Assembly: GCF_001896135.2 (NCBI RefSeq)
Contig: NZ_MPOH02000049.1
Coordinates: 1 to 55,638 of the forward strand
Direction of reading: 5' to 3'
Source: Streptomyces phaeoluteigriseus
Lineage (GTDB): Bacteria > Actinomycetota > Actinomycetes > Streptomycetales > Streptomycetaceae
Length of the DNA stretch: 55,638 bases
Part shown: positions 1 through 14,093 of the stretch, piece by piece
Layout of the letters: each line of letters starts with the position of its first letter
Position numbering within the stretch: the stretch's first letter is position 1
Translations under genes and position numbers: made by a program
Notes under the pieces: generated by a model
Seen by the model: only the letters and a program-made list of their open reading frames with translations
Told to the model about the DNA's origin: nothing
Databases searched by the model: none

Positions 1-81
1 GTGCTCGGCGTGCTCGGTGTGCTCGGTGTGCTCGGCGTGCTCGGCGTGCTCGGCGTGCTCGGCGTGCTCGGCGTGCTCGGT
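1..81. repeat. 9-bp tandem repeat (about 9 copies) inside a PKS DH domain
   Basis: Nine copies of a 9-bp unit (gtgctcggc / gtgctcggt on the plus strand) continue to the window edge. In the PKS frame (minus strand) they encode repeated Pro-Ser-Thr, placed just after the first DH hot-dog half. The copy number beyond the edge is not visible. Confidence 0.9.
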
Positions 82-3000
82 GAGAGGCTCCCCGTCGCGT
101 GCCGGGTCCAGCCGCCCACCGTCCGGCCGTCCTCGCCGGGGCGCGAGTACACGTCCAGGGTGCGGTGTCCCGTCTCGTGCGCCGCACCGACCACGATCCG
201 CACCTGCACGTCGCCCGAGCGTGGCAGGACCAGGGGCACTTCCAGGGACAGTTCCTCGATCGCGGCACACCCGACGAAGTCGCCCACCGACAGCGCCAGG
301 TCCAGGTAGGCCGTCGCCGGTACGACGACCGTGCCGAACACGCAGTGGTCGGCCAGCCAGTCGTGGGTCCGCAGGGACCACCGGTCGGTGAACACCACCT
401 CGTCGGTGCCGGGGTGGTCCACCACAGCCCCCAGCAACGGATGTCCCGGAGCCGAGAGGCCGGCGGAGGCCACGTCCGCCCCGGCCGTCCCGGCCAGGAA
501 GTCCAGCCAGTACCGCTGCCGTTGGAACGCGTACGTCGGAAGGTCCACCCGTCGGCGCGTCCCGAACAGGGCATCCCAGTCCACCTCACCGCCCCGGACG
601 TGGAGTTGGGCCAGGCAGCCGACGAGCGCCTCCACCGCCCCGCGGTCCCGCCGCGACGACGACAGGACCACCGCGTCCTCCACACCCTCGCCGGCGAAGG
701 CCTCCTTGGTGATGCTCGCGAGCGTCGAACCCGGCCCCACGTCGAGGAAGACGTCCGCCCCGGCCGCGCGAGCGCACTCCACCGCGTCGAAGAAGCGCAC
801 GGGCTCCCGGACGTGGTCCACCCAGTGCGCGACGGACGTCAACTCCTGGAGCGTGGCCGCGCGGCCCAGCAGGGACGAGACGACCGGGATCGACATCTCA
901 CCCGCGGAGAGCGTTCCGACCGATGCCGCGAACTCGTCCAGGATCGGGTCCATGAGCGGGGAGTGGAACGCGTGGTCGACCTCCAGCAGCTTCGCCGACC
1001 TGCCGTCGGCGACGAGGCGTTCCCGGAGTTCGTGGACCTGGTCGCGGATGCCCGACACGACGACCGACTCCGGGCCGTTGACCGCGGCGACGCCGACACG
1101 GTCGTAGCGGCCGAGCAGAGCGCTCACCTCGTCCTCCGAGGCGCGTACCGCCAGCATGGCGCCCCGCTCGTGGACCGTCTGCATGACGCGTCCGCGAGCG
1201 GCCACGAGCCTTGTCGCGCTGTCCAGGTCGAGGGCGCCGGACACGTGGGCGGCGGCGATCTCGCCGACCGAGTGACCGATCAGGTGGTCCGGTTGCCTGC
1301 AGTACCGCGCCATGAGCCGGTACAGGCCGACCTGCAGAACGAACAGCGCCGGCTGCGCGATGTCCGTTCGGTCGGCCCGGCGTTCCCCGGTCTCCCCGGA
1401 GAGCAGCACGGGCTTCAGGGCGAACGGGAGGAGCGCGTCGAAGCGTTCGCAGATCTCGTCGAGGCTCCGCGCGAAGACCGGGAAGGCGTCGTACAGCTGC
1501 CGCGCCACACCGGCCCACCGCGACCCCTGGCCCGGGAACATGAACACGACACCGCCGAGGTCCCCGGCGACACCGCGCACCACCCCGGCGGACTCCGCGC
1601 CGTCGCCGAGCGCCGCCAGACCGCTCAGCAACTCGTCCCGGCCCCGGCCCAGCACCACCGCACGGTGCTCGAACCGGGCCCGGCCCGACACCAACGACCA
1701 GCCGACGTCGACGACATCCAGATCCGCATCGGCGGCGGCGAACTCACGCAGTTTCGCCGCCTGCGCACGCAGCGCCCCCGCCGACCGCGCCGACACCACC
1801 CACGGCACCGGAGCGAGGGCCGCGCCCGGCACGTGCTCCGCGGCGTCGGACACCGCCTCTTCCGGGGGCGCCTCCTCCAGGATGAGGTGTGCGTTGGTGC
1901 CGCTGGCCCCGAAGGCGGACACCCCCGCCCGCCGGGGTCGTCCCGGGGTGCTCGGCCACTGCACGGCCCCGGTGAGCAGCTCCACCGCCCCTGCCGACCA
2001 GTCCACATGCCTGGACGGGCGGTCCACGTGCAACGTCTTGGGCATCGTCCTGTGACGCATCGCCATGATCATCTTGATGATGCCGCCGACGCCCGCAGCC
2101 GCCTGCGCATGGCCGATGTTCGACTTCAACGACCCGATCCACAGGGGCCGGTCGGGATCCCGCTCCTGCCCGTAGGTGGCGAGCACCGCCTGCGCCTCGA
2201 TCGGATCGCCCAGTTTCGTACCGGTCCCATGGGCCTCCACCACGTCCACATCGCTCGCCCGCAGGCGGGAGTTGGCCAACGCCGCCCGGATCACCCGCTG
2301 CTGAGCCGGTCCGTTCGGCGCGGTCAGCCCGTTGGACGCCCCGTCCTGGTTGACCGCCGAGCCCCGGATCACCGCCCAGATCCGGCGCCCGTTGCGCCGG
2401 GCGTCCGACAGCCGCTCCAGGACCAGGACGCCGACGCCCTCCGAGAAGCCCGCGCCGTCCGCCGCGTCGGCGAACGCCTTGCACCGGCCGTCCGCCGCCA
2501 GGCCCCGCTGCCGCGACATCTCCCGGAACACCTGCGTCGTCGCCATGACGGTGACGCCCCCCGCCAGGGCAAGCCCGCACTCGCCCTGCCGCAGCGACTG
2601 CACCGCCTGGTGCACCGCCACCAACGACGACGAGCACGCGGTGTCGGTCGACACCGCCGGGCCCTCCAGGCCCAGCGCGTACGCCACGCGACCGGATGCC
2701 ACGCTCAGCAGGGAACCGGTCTGCCCGTAGCCCGAGATGGCCTCGGGGGTGACGTGGTGGTTCCCGTATCCGAAGTAGGCCAGACCGGCGAAGACGCCGG
2801 TGTCGCTGCCGCGCAGGCTCCGCGGGTCGATCGCGGCTCGCTCCAGGGACTCCCACGAGGTCTCGAGCAGCAGCCGCTGCTGCGGGTCGGCGGCCAGCGC
2901 CTCACGCGGGTTGATCTGGAAGAACTCGGCGTCGAAGTCGCCCGCGTCGCGCAGGAACCCACCGGATCGCGTGTAACAGGTACCCGGCCGATCCGGGTCC

Positions 3001-3254
3001 GGGTCGTACAGCGCCTCCAGGTCCCAGTTGCGGTCGTCCGGGAAGTCCGACACCGCGTCCCCGCCCGCCTGCACCAGCTCCCACAGGGCCTCCGGGGACG
3101 CCACCCCGCCCGGGAAGCGGCAGGCGACACCCACCACCGCGACGGGCTCGGCGGCGGCCTCCGTCAGCTCCCGCAGCCGTCGGCGTGTCTCGACCAGCTC
3201 GATCGACGTCCGCTTGAGGTAGTCGAGAACATCGGCGTCGTTGTCGTTCGTCAT
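1..3254 (-). CDS. Modular type I PKS, KS-AT-DH... (malonyl module, 3' part beyond window)
   Basis: Third PKS protein of the leftward operon, open from the ATG at 3254 to the window edge without an internal stop; GGGGAG lies just upstream. A charged, helical N-terminal docking segment (about residues 1-35) is followed by a KS with DTACSSSL active site, AHGTGT and KSNIGH histidine motifs, then an AT with GHSVG and HAFH motifs, the malonyl-CoA signature. Next comes a DH N-terminal hot-dog fold whose HxxxGxxxxP motif is intact (HCVFGTVVVP), so dehydration is possible. The frame ends in a Pro-Ser-Thr repeat inside the DH. The start lies 9 bp after the stop of the preceding PKS gene, and the docking helix suggests it accepts the chain from that protein. 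KR, possible ER and ACP must lie left of the window. PKS identity is certain; substrate call is from motifs only. Confidence 0.95.
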   Translation of the reverse strand, partial: MTNDNDADVLDYLKRTSIELVETRRRLRELTEAAAEPVAVVGVACRFPGGVASPEALWELVQAGGDAVSDFPDDRNWDLEALYDPDPDRPGTCYTRSGGFLRDAGDFDAEFFQINPREALAADPQQRLLLETSWESLERAAIDPRSLRGSDTGVFAGLAYFGYGNHHVTPEAISGYGQTGSLLSVASGRVAYALGLEGPAVSTDTACSSSLVAVHQAVQSLRQGECGLALAGGVTVMATTQVFREMSRQRGLAADGRCKAFADAADGAGFSEGVGVLVLERLSDARRNGRRIWAVIRGSAVNQDGASNGLTAPNGPAQQRVIRAALANSRLRASDVDVVEAHGTGTKLGDPIEAQAVLATYGQERDPDRPLWIGSLKSNIGHAQAAAGVGGIIKMIMAMRHRTMPKTLHVDRPSRHVDWSAGAVELLTGAVQWPSTPGRPRRAGVSAFGASGTNAHLILEEAPPEEAVSDAAEHVPGAALAPVPWVVSARSAGALRAQAAKLREFAAADADLDVVDVGWSLVSGRARFEHRAVVLGRGRDELLSGLAALGDGAESAGVVRGVAGDLGGVVFMFPGQGSRWAGVARQLYDAFPVFARSLDEICERFDALLPFALKPVLLSGETGERRADRTDIAQPALFVLQVGLYRLMARYCRQPDHLIGHSVGEIAAAHVSGALDLDSATRLVAARGRVMQTVHERGAMLAVRASEDEVSALLGRYDRVGVAAVNGPESVVVSGIRDQVHELRERLVADGRSAKLLEVDHAFHSPLMDPILDEFAASVGTLSAGEMSIPVVSSLLGRAATLQELTSVAHWVDHVREPVRFFDAVECARAAGADVFLDVGPGSTLASITKEAFAGEGVEDAVVLSSSRRDRGAVEALVGCLAQLHVRGGEVDWDALFGTRRRVDLPTYAFQRQRYWLDFLAGTAGADVASAGLSAPGHPLLGAVVDHPGTDEVVFTDRWSLRTHDWLADHCVFGTVVVPATAYLDLALSVGDFVGCAAIEELSLEVPLVLPRSGDVQVRIVVGAAHETGHRTLDVYSRPGEDGRTVGGWTRHATGSLSPSTPSTPSTPSTPSTPSTPSTPSTPS

Positions 3255-3263
3255 CGCTCTCCC

Positions 3264-6200
3264 CTAGCCGAGCTCTTCGTCCAGCAGCGAGAGAAGTTCT
3301 CCAGCTGATGCCGCACTGATCCGGTCGACGATGCCGCCCGGTGATTCATGGCCCGTCATCGAACGGACTCGGCCCTGCAGGTCGCCCAGGAGCGTGGAGA
3401 TGGTGGCCCTGTCGTCGTCCGCGAGGCCGAGGAACGCGTCCTCCAGCCGGGCGCCCAGTCCTTCGATCTCCTTGGCGAGGCGCTCCGCCGGGGATTGCGC
3501 GTCGGTACCGGAGTCGGGCGTGATACCCGCGTTCAGGAACTCGGCGAGGGCGCTCGGGTTCGGGTAGTCGAACGCGAGCGTGGCGGGCAGCTTCAGCCCG
3601 GTGACCTCCGCCAGCTTGTTGCGCAGCTCCAGCGCCATGAGCGAATCGATGCCCAGATCCTTGAACGCGACAGCGGGACCGACCTGCCCGGTGTCGGGGT
3701 GGCCGAGGACGATCGCGGTCTGCGCCCGGACGGCGTCGAGCAGCACCGCCTCCGCGTCGGCCCGCGGCAGCGACCTGACCTGCCGCGCGAATCCTGCCTC
3801 GGTGACCTCCCGCGTCCCGGGGCCGCCAGGTGCGGCAGGGGTCCCGGTCAGACCGCGCAGCAGCGGTGAACCCGCCTGGCCGGCACTCGGTGCGCCCAGT
3901 GCCGCGAGGTTCAGCCGTGCGGGCACCAGCACCGGCTCCTCCCGGGCGATCGCCGCGTCGAAGAGCGCGAGCCCTTCCTGCGACGACATCGGCTGCACGC
4001 CCTGCCGTCGCAGACGCACGATGTCCGCCGCGCCGAGGCCGGCGCCCATCTCACCGCGTTCCGCCCAGTAGCCCCAGCACAGCGAGCCGGCCGCCAGCCC
4101 CTGGGCGCGGCGGGCCTCCGCGAGGCCGTTGAGGAACGCGTTGGCCGCCGCGTAGTTGGCCTGCCCCGCCGTCCCGAGCAGACTCGCGATCGAGGAGAAC
4201 AGGACGAACGCGGCCAGGTCCAGGTGCCGGGTCAGCTCGTGCAGGTACCAGGCACCGCGCGCCTTCGGTGCCAGGACCGAGTCCACGCGGTCCTCGGTCA
4301 ACGCCTCGACGACCCCGTCGTCCAGTACGGCCGCGCAGTGGATCACCGCCGTCAGCGGGTGCTCGTCGGGCACCGCGGCGATCAGCTCGGCGACGGACTC
4401 ACGGCTCGTGACGTCGCAGGCCACGATGTCGACCCGTGCTCCCGCCGCGGTCAGTTCCTTCCGCAGCCCCGGCGCCGCCGGAGCCGCCGGCCCTCGTCTG
4501 CCGGCCAGCACCAGTCGGCGTACCCCGTGCCGCTCCACGAGGTGGCGGGCCAGCATCGCCCCCAAGCCGCTCGTACCTCCCGTGATCAGCACCGTCCCGG
4601 AGCCCAGCGCGGGAACGCCCTCGGTGCGCCCGGGGGACGCGCCGGCGGACGGGCCGTGGGCGCGTGCCAGTCGTGGGGTGGTCACGATGCCGGCGCGGAT
4701 CTTGAGCTGGGGTTCTCCGGTGTCGGCCGCCGTCGGGACGAGGGCCCAGGAGCCGGGCCGGTCGTCCGTGTCCACGAGCGTGAACCGGCCCGGGTTCTCG
4801 GTCTGCGCGGTGCGCAGGAATCCCCAGATCGCGGCCGCCGCGGGGTCGGTGCGGGGAACCTGGTCGTCATGGATCGCCTCCCGCGTCACGAAGACCAGGC
4901 GTGAGTCGGAGAACCGGTCGTCGGAGAGCCAGTCCCGCGTCCACCGCAGCACACGGTGGAGGTTCCGCTCGGCGACGGCCGGTGGGTCTTCGGCGTCCGC
5001 GCCCGCGCGGTCGACGCGGGCGATGACGACAGGGGGTATCCCCGCATCCGAGGCGGCGAGTGCCTGGAGGTCGGCGAAGACCTCCGCGCTCCGTCCCGGA
5101 GCTGCGGTGACCGCTTGGGACGCGGTGGCCGCGTCGGGTGCGGTGACCGCGTCCGCTGCTCCCAGCAGGGCGTACCGGCCTGTGGCCTGCCCGGAGGGGA
5201 CCGACAGGGGCACCCAGTCCACGCGGAACAGCGAGTCCCGGTGGTCGAAGCCCAACTCGGTCAGCTTCTCGATGTCCACGGGCCGCAGGGTGAGCGACTC
5301 GACGCCGCCCACAGGTGCACCGTTCTGATCCGCGACGGTCACGGAGAGGGCGTTCTCCCCGGCGGGCGCGAGACGCACGCGCAGCGCGGTCGGCTCGGCG
5401 TCGCGCACGCGGATCCCCGTCCAGCGGAACGGCAGCCAGCCTTCGGGTCGGGTGTTGTCGACGAGCGGTCCCAGACCGATCGGGAGCAAGGCCGCGTGGA
5501 GCAGGGCCGGGTGGATCCGGAACCGGCCGGGGTCCGCGCCCTCGGGCACCGGCGGTTCCACCTCCGCGAACAGGACGTCGTCGAGGCGCCACACGCCCTT
5601 CAGGCCGCGGAACCGGGGCCCGTGGCCGAACCCGAGGGCGGCCAATCTGGCGTACTCGTCCTCGAAGGGCACGCCGACCGCACCCGCGGGGGGCCATACG
5701 ACCAGGTCGTCCGGCCGACGGATTCCTCCGGCGTCGGACCCGACGGCCCCGACGGCGTTCCGCGTCCACCCGAGTTCGCCCTCGCCCCGTGAGTGCACGC
5801 TGACCGCACGCCTGCCGTCGATCACGACACGGATCTCGCGGTCAGCCGTTCGGGACAGCACCAGCGGTGTCTCCAGCGTGAGTTCCTCGACGACGTCACA
5901 CCCGACCCTGCTCGCCGCCCACACCGCCATCTCCACCAACACCGTGGCCGGCACCACCACGGCGCCGTGGACCACCTGGTCGGTGAGCCACGGGTGGCGC
6001 CGCGCCGACAGGCGCCCGCTGCCCACGACTCCACCGCGCTCTCCGTCGCCGGGCACATCGATCACGGCATCGAGCAGCGGGTGGTCCGACGTGCTTCGGG
6101 CGGTGCTCCCGGCGGTGGTCTCCTCGGGGGTGTCGAGCCAGTAGCGCTGCCGCTGGAAGGCGTACGTGGGCAACTCGACCCACCGGCCGTCCCCGCCCGG

Positions 6201-8907
6201 CAGGGCCGCCTCCCACCTCACCGCGACGCCCGCCACGAAGGCCTCGGCAGCCGACCGGTACAACCGTGCCGGCCCGCCGTCACCGCGGCGGAGCGAACCC
6301 ACCACCACCCTGGCGGCACCGGGGGTGGTGTCGAGCATCTCCTGGATGTTGACCGTGAGCAGGGGGTGCGGGCTGACCTCGATGAACGCGCCGTGCTGCC
6401 GGTCGAGGAGACTCCGCATGGCGGCTTCGAACCGGACCGGTTCCCGCATGTTGCGGAACCAGTAGGCCGCGTCCAGCTCCGCGGTGTCGATCAGCCCGCC
6501 GGTCACCGTCGAGTAGAAGGCCACCGGCGAGGAGACGGGGGTGATCCCGCCCAGTTCGTCCCGGAGCGTCCTCGAACCGGTCCATCAGGGGGGAGTGCCC
6601 GGGGACGCTCGCCGGGATCCACCGCGCGCGAACGCCCTCGGCCTCACACGCCGCGACCAGCTCCCTGACCGCCGAGGCCTCACCCGAGACCGTCGTCGAG
6701 TACGGTCCGTTGACCGCGGCGATCACGGCCCGGGATCCCGTCCGCTCCAGCAGGTCCCGCACCCGGCCTTCGGTCGCCACGATCCCGGCCATGCCGCCGT
6801 CCTGGCCGGCCGTGGCCAGCAGCCGGGAGCGCAGGGCGACGATCCTCGCCGCGTCCGGCAGCGTCAGGGCGCCCCCGACGCAGGCCGCGGCGATCTCACC
6901 CTGGGAGTGACCGATCACGGCGTCCGGGGTCACCCCCAGCGAACCCCACACCCGCGCCAGCGACACCATCACCGCGAACAGCACGGGCTGGACGACGTCG
7001 ATCCGATCCAGGTCCGCCGCCTCCGGCCCCCCGCGCACCGTGTCGATCAACGACCAGGACACCCATGGCTCCAGCGCCTGCGCGCACGCGCGCACCTGAT
7101 CGGCGAACACCGGGCACGAGTCCCACAACTCGCGTCCCATGCCGACCCATTGACCCCCCTGGCCCGAGAACACGAACACCGTCCTGCCCACCGGCCCCGC
7201 GACGCCGGAGACCACACCGGCGGGAGGCCTGCTCCCCTCGGCGACGGCGGTCAGGCCGGCGAGCAGCTCATCCCGGTCGGCGCCGATGACCACGTGGCGG
7301 TGTTCGAACAGCGATCGCGTCGACACCAGGGCATGCCCCACCCCCGCGACGGGCAGGTCCGCGTCCGCGGCCACACTGTCGCGCAGCCGCCGCGCCTGCT
7401 CCCGCAACGCCTGGGCGGACCGCGCAGACAGCACCCACGGCACCGCCCCGGGGACACCGGTGGACAGCCGTCCGGCCGCCGGGTCGACGGCCGCACGGGC
7501 CAGGGCGTCCTCCGCCTCGGGCGCCTGCTCCAGGACGAGGTGCGCGTTCGTGCCGCTGACCCCGAAGGACGACACGCCCGCGCGCCGGGGCCGCCCCGGT
7601 GCACCGGGCCACTCCCTGGCCTCGGTCAGCAGTTCCACCGCACCGGCCGACCAGTCGACGTGCGGGGTGGGACGGTCCACGTGCAGGGTCCTGGGCAGCA
7701 CTCCGTGCCGCATCGCCATGATCATCTTGATGATCCCGCCGACGCCCGCCGCCGCCTGCGTGTGGCCGATGTTCGACTTCAGCGAGCCCAACCACAGCGG
7801 GCTGCCGGGATCCCGGTGCTGCCCGTACGTCGCCAGCAGTGCCTCCGCCTCGATGGGGTCGCCCAGCTTCGTGCCGGTCCCGTGCGCCTCCACCGCGTCC
7901 ACGTCGCCGAGCGAGAGCCCGGCATCGGCCACGGCTGCTCGGACGACCCGCTGCTGCGCCAGTTCGCTCGGCGCGGTCAGCCCGTTGGACGCCCCGTCCT
8001 GGTTGACCGCCGAGCCCCGGATCACGGCCAGGATCCGGCGCCCGTTGCGCCGCGCGTCCGTCAACCGCTCAAGGACCAGTACGCCCGCGCCCTCGCCCCA
8101 GCCGGTCCCGTCGGCCGCCTCCGCGAACGACTTGCACCGCCCGTCCGCCGACAGCCCCCGCTGCCGGGCCACCTCGACGAACAGTCCCGGAGTCGGCAGC
8201 ACCGACACCCCGCCGGCCAGCGCCAGCGCGCACTCGCCGGACCGCAGGGACCGTACGGCCTGGTGGACGGCGACCAGCGACGACGAGCACGCGGTGTCCA
8301 CCGACACCGCGGGCCCTTCCAGACCCAGCACGTACGCCACCCGGCCCGAGGCCACGCTGGTGTACGTCCCCGCGATCCCGAAGCCCTCCACCTCGCCGGC
8401 CGCCCCGCCGCCCATCCGGGGGCCGTAGTCGACCGCGTAGATCCCGGTGAACACCCCGGTCGCCGAACCCCGTAACCCGACCGGGTCGATGCCGGCCCGT
8501 TCCAGCGCCTCCCACGACGTCTCCAGCATCAGCCGCTGCTGCGGATCCATCGCCAGCGCCTCTCGCGGGCTGATGCCGAAGAACGGCGCGTCGAACTCCG
8601 CGAGATCATGCAGGAAGCCGCCCGAGCGTGTGTACGTCTTCCCGTGCGCCTCGGGATCAGGGTCGTACAGGGCCTCCACGTCCCACCCGCGGTCCAGGGG
8701 GAAGCCGCCCATCGCGTCCACACCGCCGGACACCACGCTCCACAGTCCTTCGGGGGACGACGCCCCACCCGGGAAGCGACACCCCATACCCACGACCGCG
8801 ACGGGCTCGCGAGCCGACTCCTCCAGTTCGTGCACCCGCCGGCGCAGGCTCTGCGCGTCGCCGACGGCGCGCTGCAAATAGGACCGGAGCTTGTCGACGT
8901 CCTCCAC
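3264..8907 (-). CDS. Modular type I PKS, KS-AT-DH(inactive)-KR-ACP, apparent frameshift in AT
   Basis: First extension module after the loading protein. Order: N-terminal coiled-coil docking segment, KS (DTACSSSL, AHGTGT, KSNIGH), AT, DH, KR, ACP (GIDSLMAL) and a C-terminal docking tail. The AT has GHSQG and, in place of YASH or HAFH, the motif VPGH, suggesting an extender other than malonyl. The DH looks dead: the HxxxGxxxxP histidine is Gln (DQVVHGAVVVP) and the usual Asp of the second motif is His (HPALLHAAL). The KR is complete (TGGTSGLG, YAAAN) with an LDD motif typical of B-type reductases, so the product should keep a beta-hydroxyl. The reading frame changes near 6564-6570, between residues DRFED and LRDELG; one extra base restores a single gene of about 1880 codons. 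Starts at ATG 8907, 41 bp after the loading gene stop. Confidence 0.9.
6564..6570 (-). other. Apparent +1 frameshift in PKS AT domain
   Basis: The upstream frame reads GHSPLMDRFED and then loses homology. The downstream frame resumes with LRDELGG...VAFYSTVTGG, the normal AT continuation. Removing one base of GACGCTCC restores continuity; the restored length is divisible by three. Confidence 0.85.
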
Positions 8908-8947
8908 CAGGGCCTCCCCGAACTGTTGCTTGGACGAACAGGTGGTG

Positions 8948-12056
<3,109 letters not shown>

Positions 12057-12108
12057 ACGAATCCCTTTCGGTTCCCTCGGCGTACCGCACTCGGGGGCTG
12101 CACCGCCG

Positions 12109-12846
12109 TCACCGCCAAGAGGTCAGCGACTTCCGCAGCCCGTCCGGCGCGTGCATGAAGTCGTAGCGGCCGCCGTCGACGACTCGGATGTCGACCGCGT
12201 CCGAGTACTGGCGCCATCCCTCGAGCTGGTCGAGGCTCACGTCGGGGTCCTCCCGCCAGTGCAGGACGACGATGGGGCACGACACCACGACCGGCTCCGC
12301 CCGCCGGTATCTGCCCGCGGCGGCGTGATCACGGAGCAGCAGGGCCATGCCCATGTCGATCATGTCCGACCGCGGCTCGATCCCCCGGCCGCGGAGGAAG
12401 GACTCCAGCCCGGCGCGCAGTTCGGACTCGCTCATGGTGAGCATCGGGTCGCCCGAGGCGTGGTGCGGTGCCGGCTGGCCCGACACCAGGAGGCAGTCCG
12501 GCTGGGGCAGCCCCCGTTCGGCGAGCAGCACCACCGTCTCGAACGCGGGCAGCGCACCCGCGCAGTGCCCGAAGAACGCGAACGGCCGGTCGAGCAGCGG
12601 CATCAGCGGCGGGACCAGGCCGGCGGCGAGGTCCTCGTAGGTGCCGTAGTGGGGTTCGGCCATCCGGTTCTCACGTCCGGGGAACTGCACCGGGCAGACT
12701 TCGACGCCGTCGATCGCGGCCGGCCAGGCGCTGAAGGCCGAGGCCCCGGACCCGGAGAAGGGGAAGCAGAAGATCCGGGCGGGGTGACCGGTGGACGGCG
12801 GCCGGACGAACCACGGCGACGTGGCGGTGGTGGAGCCGGATGTCAT
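12109..12846 (-). CDS. Alpha/beta-hydrolase of type II thioesterase fold with Cys nucleophile; possible aminoacyl shuttle
   Basis: 245 residues with the overall type II TE pattern (FCFPFSGSGASAF near the N-terminus, PVQFPGRENR). The nucleophile elbow is GHCAG with Cys at about residue 95 instead of Ser. The usual GGH histidine near the C-terminus is replaced (GGRYDFMH, Arg227; a His follows five residues later). Cys-nucleophile proteins of this fold, such as CmaE and SyrC, transfer aminoacyl groups between carrier proteins. Its start ATG overlaps the P450 stop (ATGA), and the P450 in turn overlaps a free-standing PCP. A role moving a PCP-bound, hydroxylated residue onto the NRPS line is therefore more attractive than proofreading, for which a normal Ser TEII exists at 20780-21514. 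This is inference; an altered or inactive thioesterase is the alternative. Confidence 0.7.
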   Translation of the reverse strand: MTSGSTTATSPWFVRPPSTGHPARIFCFPFSGSGASAFSAWPAAIDGVEVCPVQFPGRENRMAEPHYGTYEDLAAGLVPPLMPLLDRPFAFFGHCAGALPAFETVVLLAERGLPQPDCLLVSGQPAPHHASGDPMLTMSESELRAGLESFLRGRGIEPRSDMIDMGMALLLRDHAAAGRYRRAEPVVVSCPIVVLHWREDPDVSLDQLEGWRQYSDAVDIRVVDGGRYDFMHAPDGLRKSLTSWR

Positions 12847-14093
12847 GGCGTCTTTCGTTTCTGGGCGACGATGGGGAGGTGGGTCAGCCCGGCGATGAAG
12901 TACGACCGCAGGTGCTGCGGTTCGCCGGCGAGGTCGATCGACCCGAACCGCCGGGTCAGCTCCTCGAAGAAGATGCGCAGGGTCATCCGGGCCAGCGGGG
13001 CCCCGACACAGAAGTGCGATCCGAACCCGAACGCGACCTGACGCTTGGCGCCGCTGCGCGTGATGTCGAACTGGTGGGGGTCGGGGAACCGGGACTCGTC
13101 CCGGTTGGCCGACCCGATCCAGGCGACGACCGCCCCACGGGCCGGGATGGTGCCCCCGGCGATCCGGACGTCGTCCACCGCGTACCGCATGAAGTTACAG
13201 GCGGCCGATGTCCAGCGCAGTCCCTCCTCGACCAGGTTCGGGACGAGCGAGGGGTCGGCCTGCGCCTTCTCGAACTGCTCCGGCCGCTCGATGAGCGCCT
13301 GCACCGTGCCCGAGACGGTGTGCGGCGTCGTCACGTTGGCGCCCAGCAGGATGCTGTAGCCGTCGAGGGCGATCTCCTCGTCGGTCAGCGGCGCGTCGTC
13401 CACCCGGACGCTCATGAGGTGGTCGAGCAGGCTTCCGTCCTCGTCTCCGGCCGACCGCCGCCGTTTCACCCACTCGGTGACGTAGGTGACCAGCTCGTGG
13501 TGGGCGATGGCCAGCGTCGCGGCTTCGCTGCCGTGCTGGAAGTGCGGGTCCGAGGGCGCCGTCACCATCGCGGTCAGTTGCACGAGTTCGTCCCAGTCCC
13601 GCTCCGGGATGCCCAGCAGCGGGCCCGTGACGATCGCCGGGAGGAGCAGTGCGTGCTCGGCCAGGTCGAAGGTGTCACCGTCGAGCGCCGGTTCGAGGAA
13701 GCGCACGACCGCCTGCCGGATGCGGTCCTCCCAGGAGGCCACCGCCCGCGCGGTGAGCCTGGCGCCGATCGCCCTGCGGACCTGGGTGTGCCGCGGCGGG
13801 TCCGTGGATGTCAGCAGCTTGCCGGCCGCGACGTCGTCCACCCCGAGGTGGGTGACCACGGTGCCGCGCTCGGAGGTGAACTCACGGTGGTCGCCGAGGA
13901 CGCGGCAGACGTCGTCGTAGCGGGTCACCGACCAGAACTCGCGGCCGTCCGGCAGTACCTGGTGGTGCAGAGGCGCCTTCGCCCGCATCACGTCCCAGAT
14001 CGGGTGCGGATCGCCCGAGGTGTAGAGATCCAGGTCGAACAGGTCGACACGGTCGAGGTCGATGTCGTGTGCGGCACCCGGCGTCAACCTCAC
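12843..14093 (-). CDS. Cytochrome P450, likely acting on a carrier-bound amino acid
   Basis: 416-residue bacterial P450. The heme-thiolate motif FGFGSHFCVGAPLAR and the EEGLRW (ExxR) helix are intact. The I-helix reads LLGANVTT, so the acidic residue usual before the conserved Thr (AGxD/ET) is Val. The chosen start is GTG 14093, which overlaps the stop of the PCP gene (GTGA); the gene's own stop overlaps the next ATG. Such tight coupling with a discrete PCP is familiar from aminoacyl-PCP beta-hydroxylases (NovI and NikQ with their partner carriers, P450sky). Beta-hydroxylation of an amino acid, for example to 3-hydroxyleucine in an azinothricin-like product, is a reasonable guess, but substrate and position cannot be read from the sequence. 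Confidence 0.88.
   Translation of the reverse strand: MRLTPGAAHDIDLDRVDLFDLDLYTSGDPHPIWDVMRAKAPLHHQVLPDGREFWSVTRYDDVCRVLGDHREFTSERGTVVTHLGVDDVAAGKLLTSTDPPRHTQVRRAIGARLTARAVASWEDRIRQAVVRFLEPALDGDTFDLAEHALLLPAIVTGPLLGIPERDWDELVQLTAMVTAPSDPHFQHGSEAATLAIAHHELVTYVTEWVKRRRSAGDEDGSLLDHLMSVRVDDAPLTDEEIALDGYSILLGANVTTPHTVSGTVQALIERPEQFEKAQADPSLVPNLVEEGLRWTSAACNFMRYAVDDVRIAGGTIPARGAVVAWIGSANRDESRFPDPHQFDITRSGAKRQVAFGFGSHFCVGAPLARMTLRIFFEELTRRFGSIDLAGEPQHLRSYFIAGLTHLPIVAQKRKTP

Noticed and set aside
99..3308. Very long plus-strand open frame opposite the first PKS gene
   Set aside because: It is the antisense shadow of a complete KS-AT-DH reading frame; it has no homology and Arg/His-rich composition.
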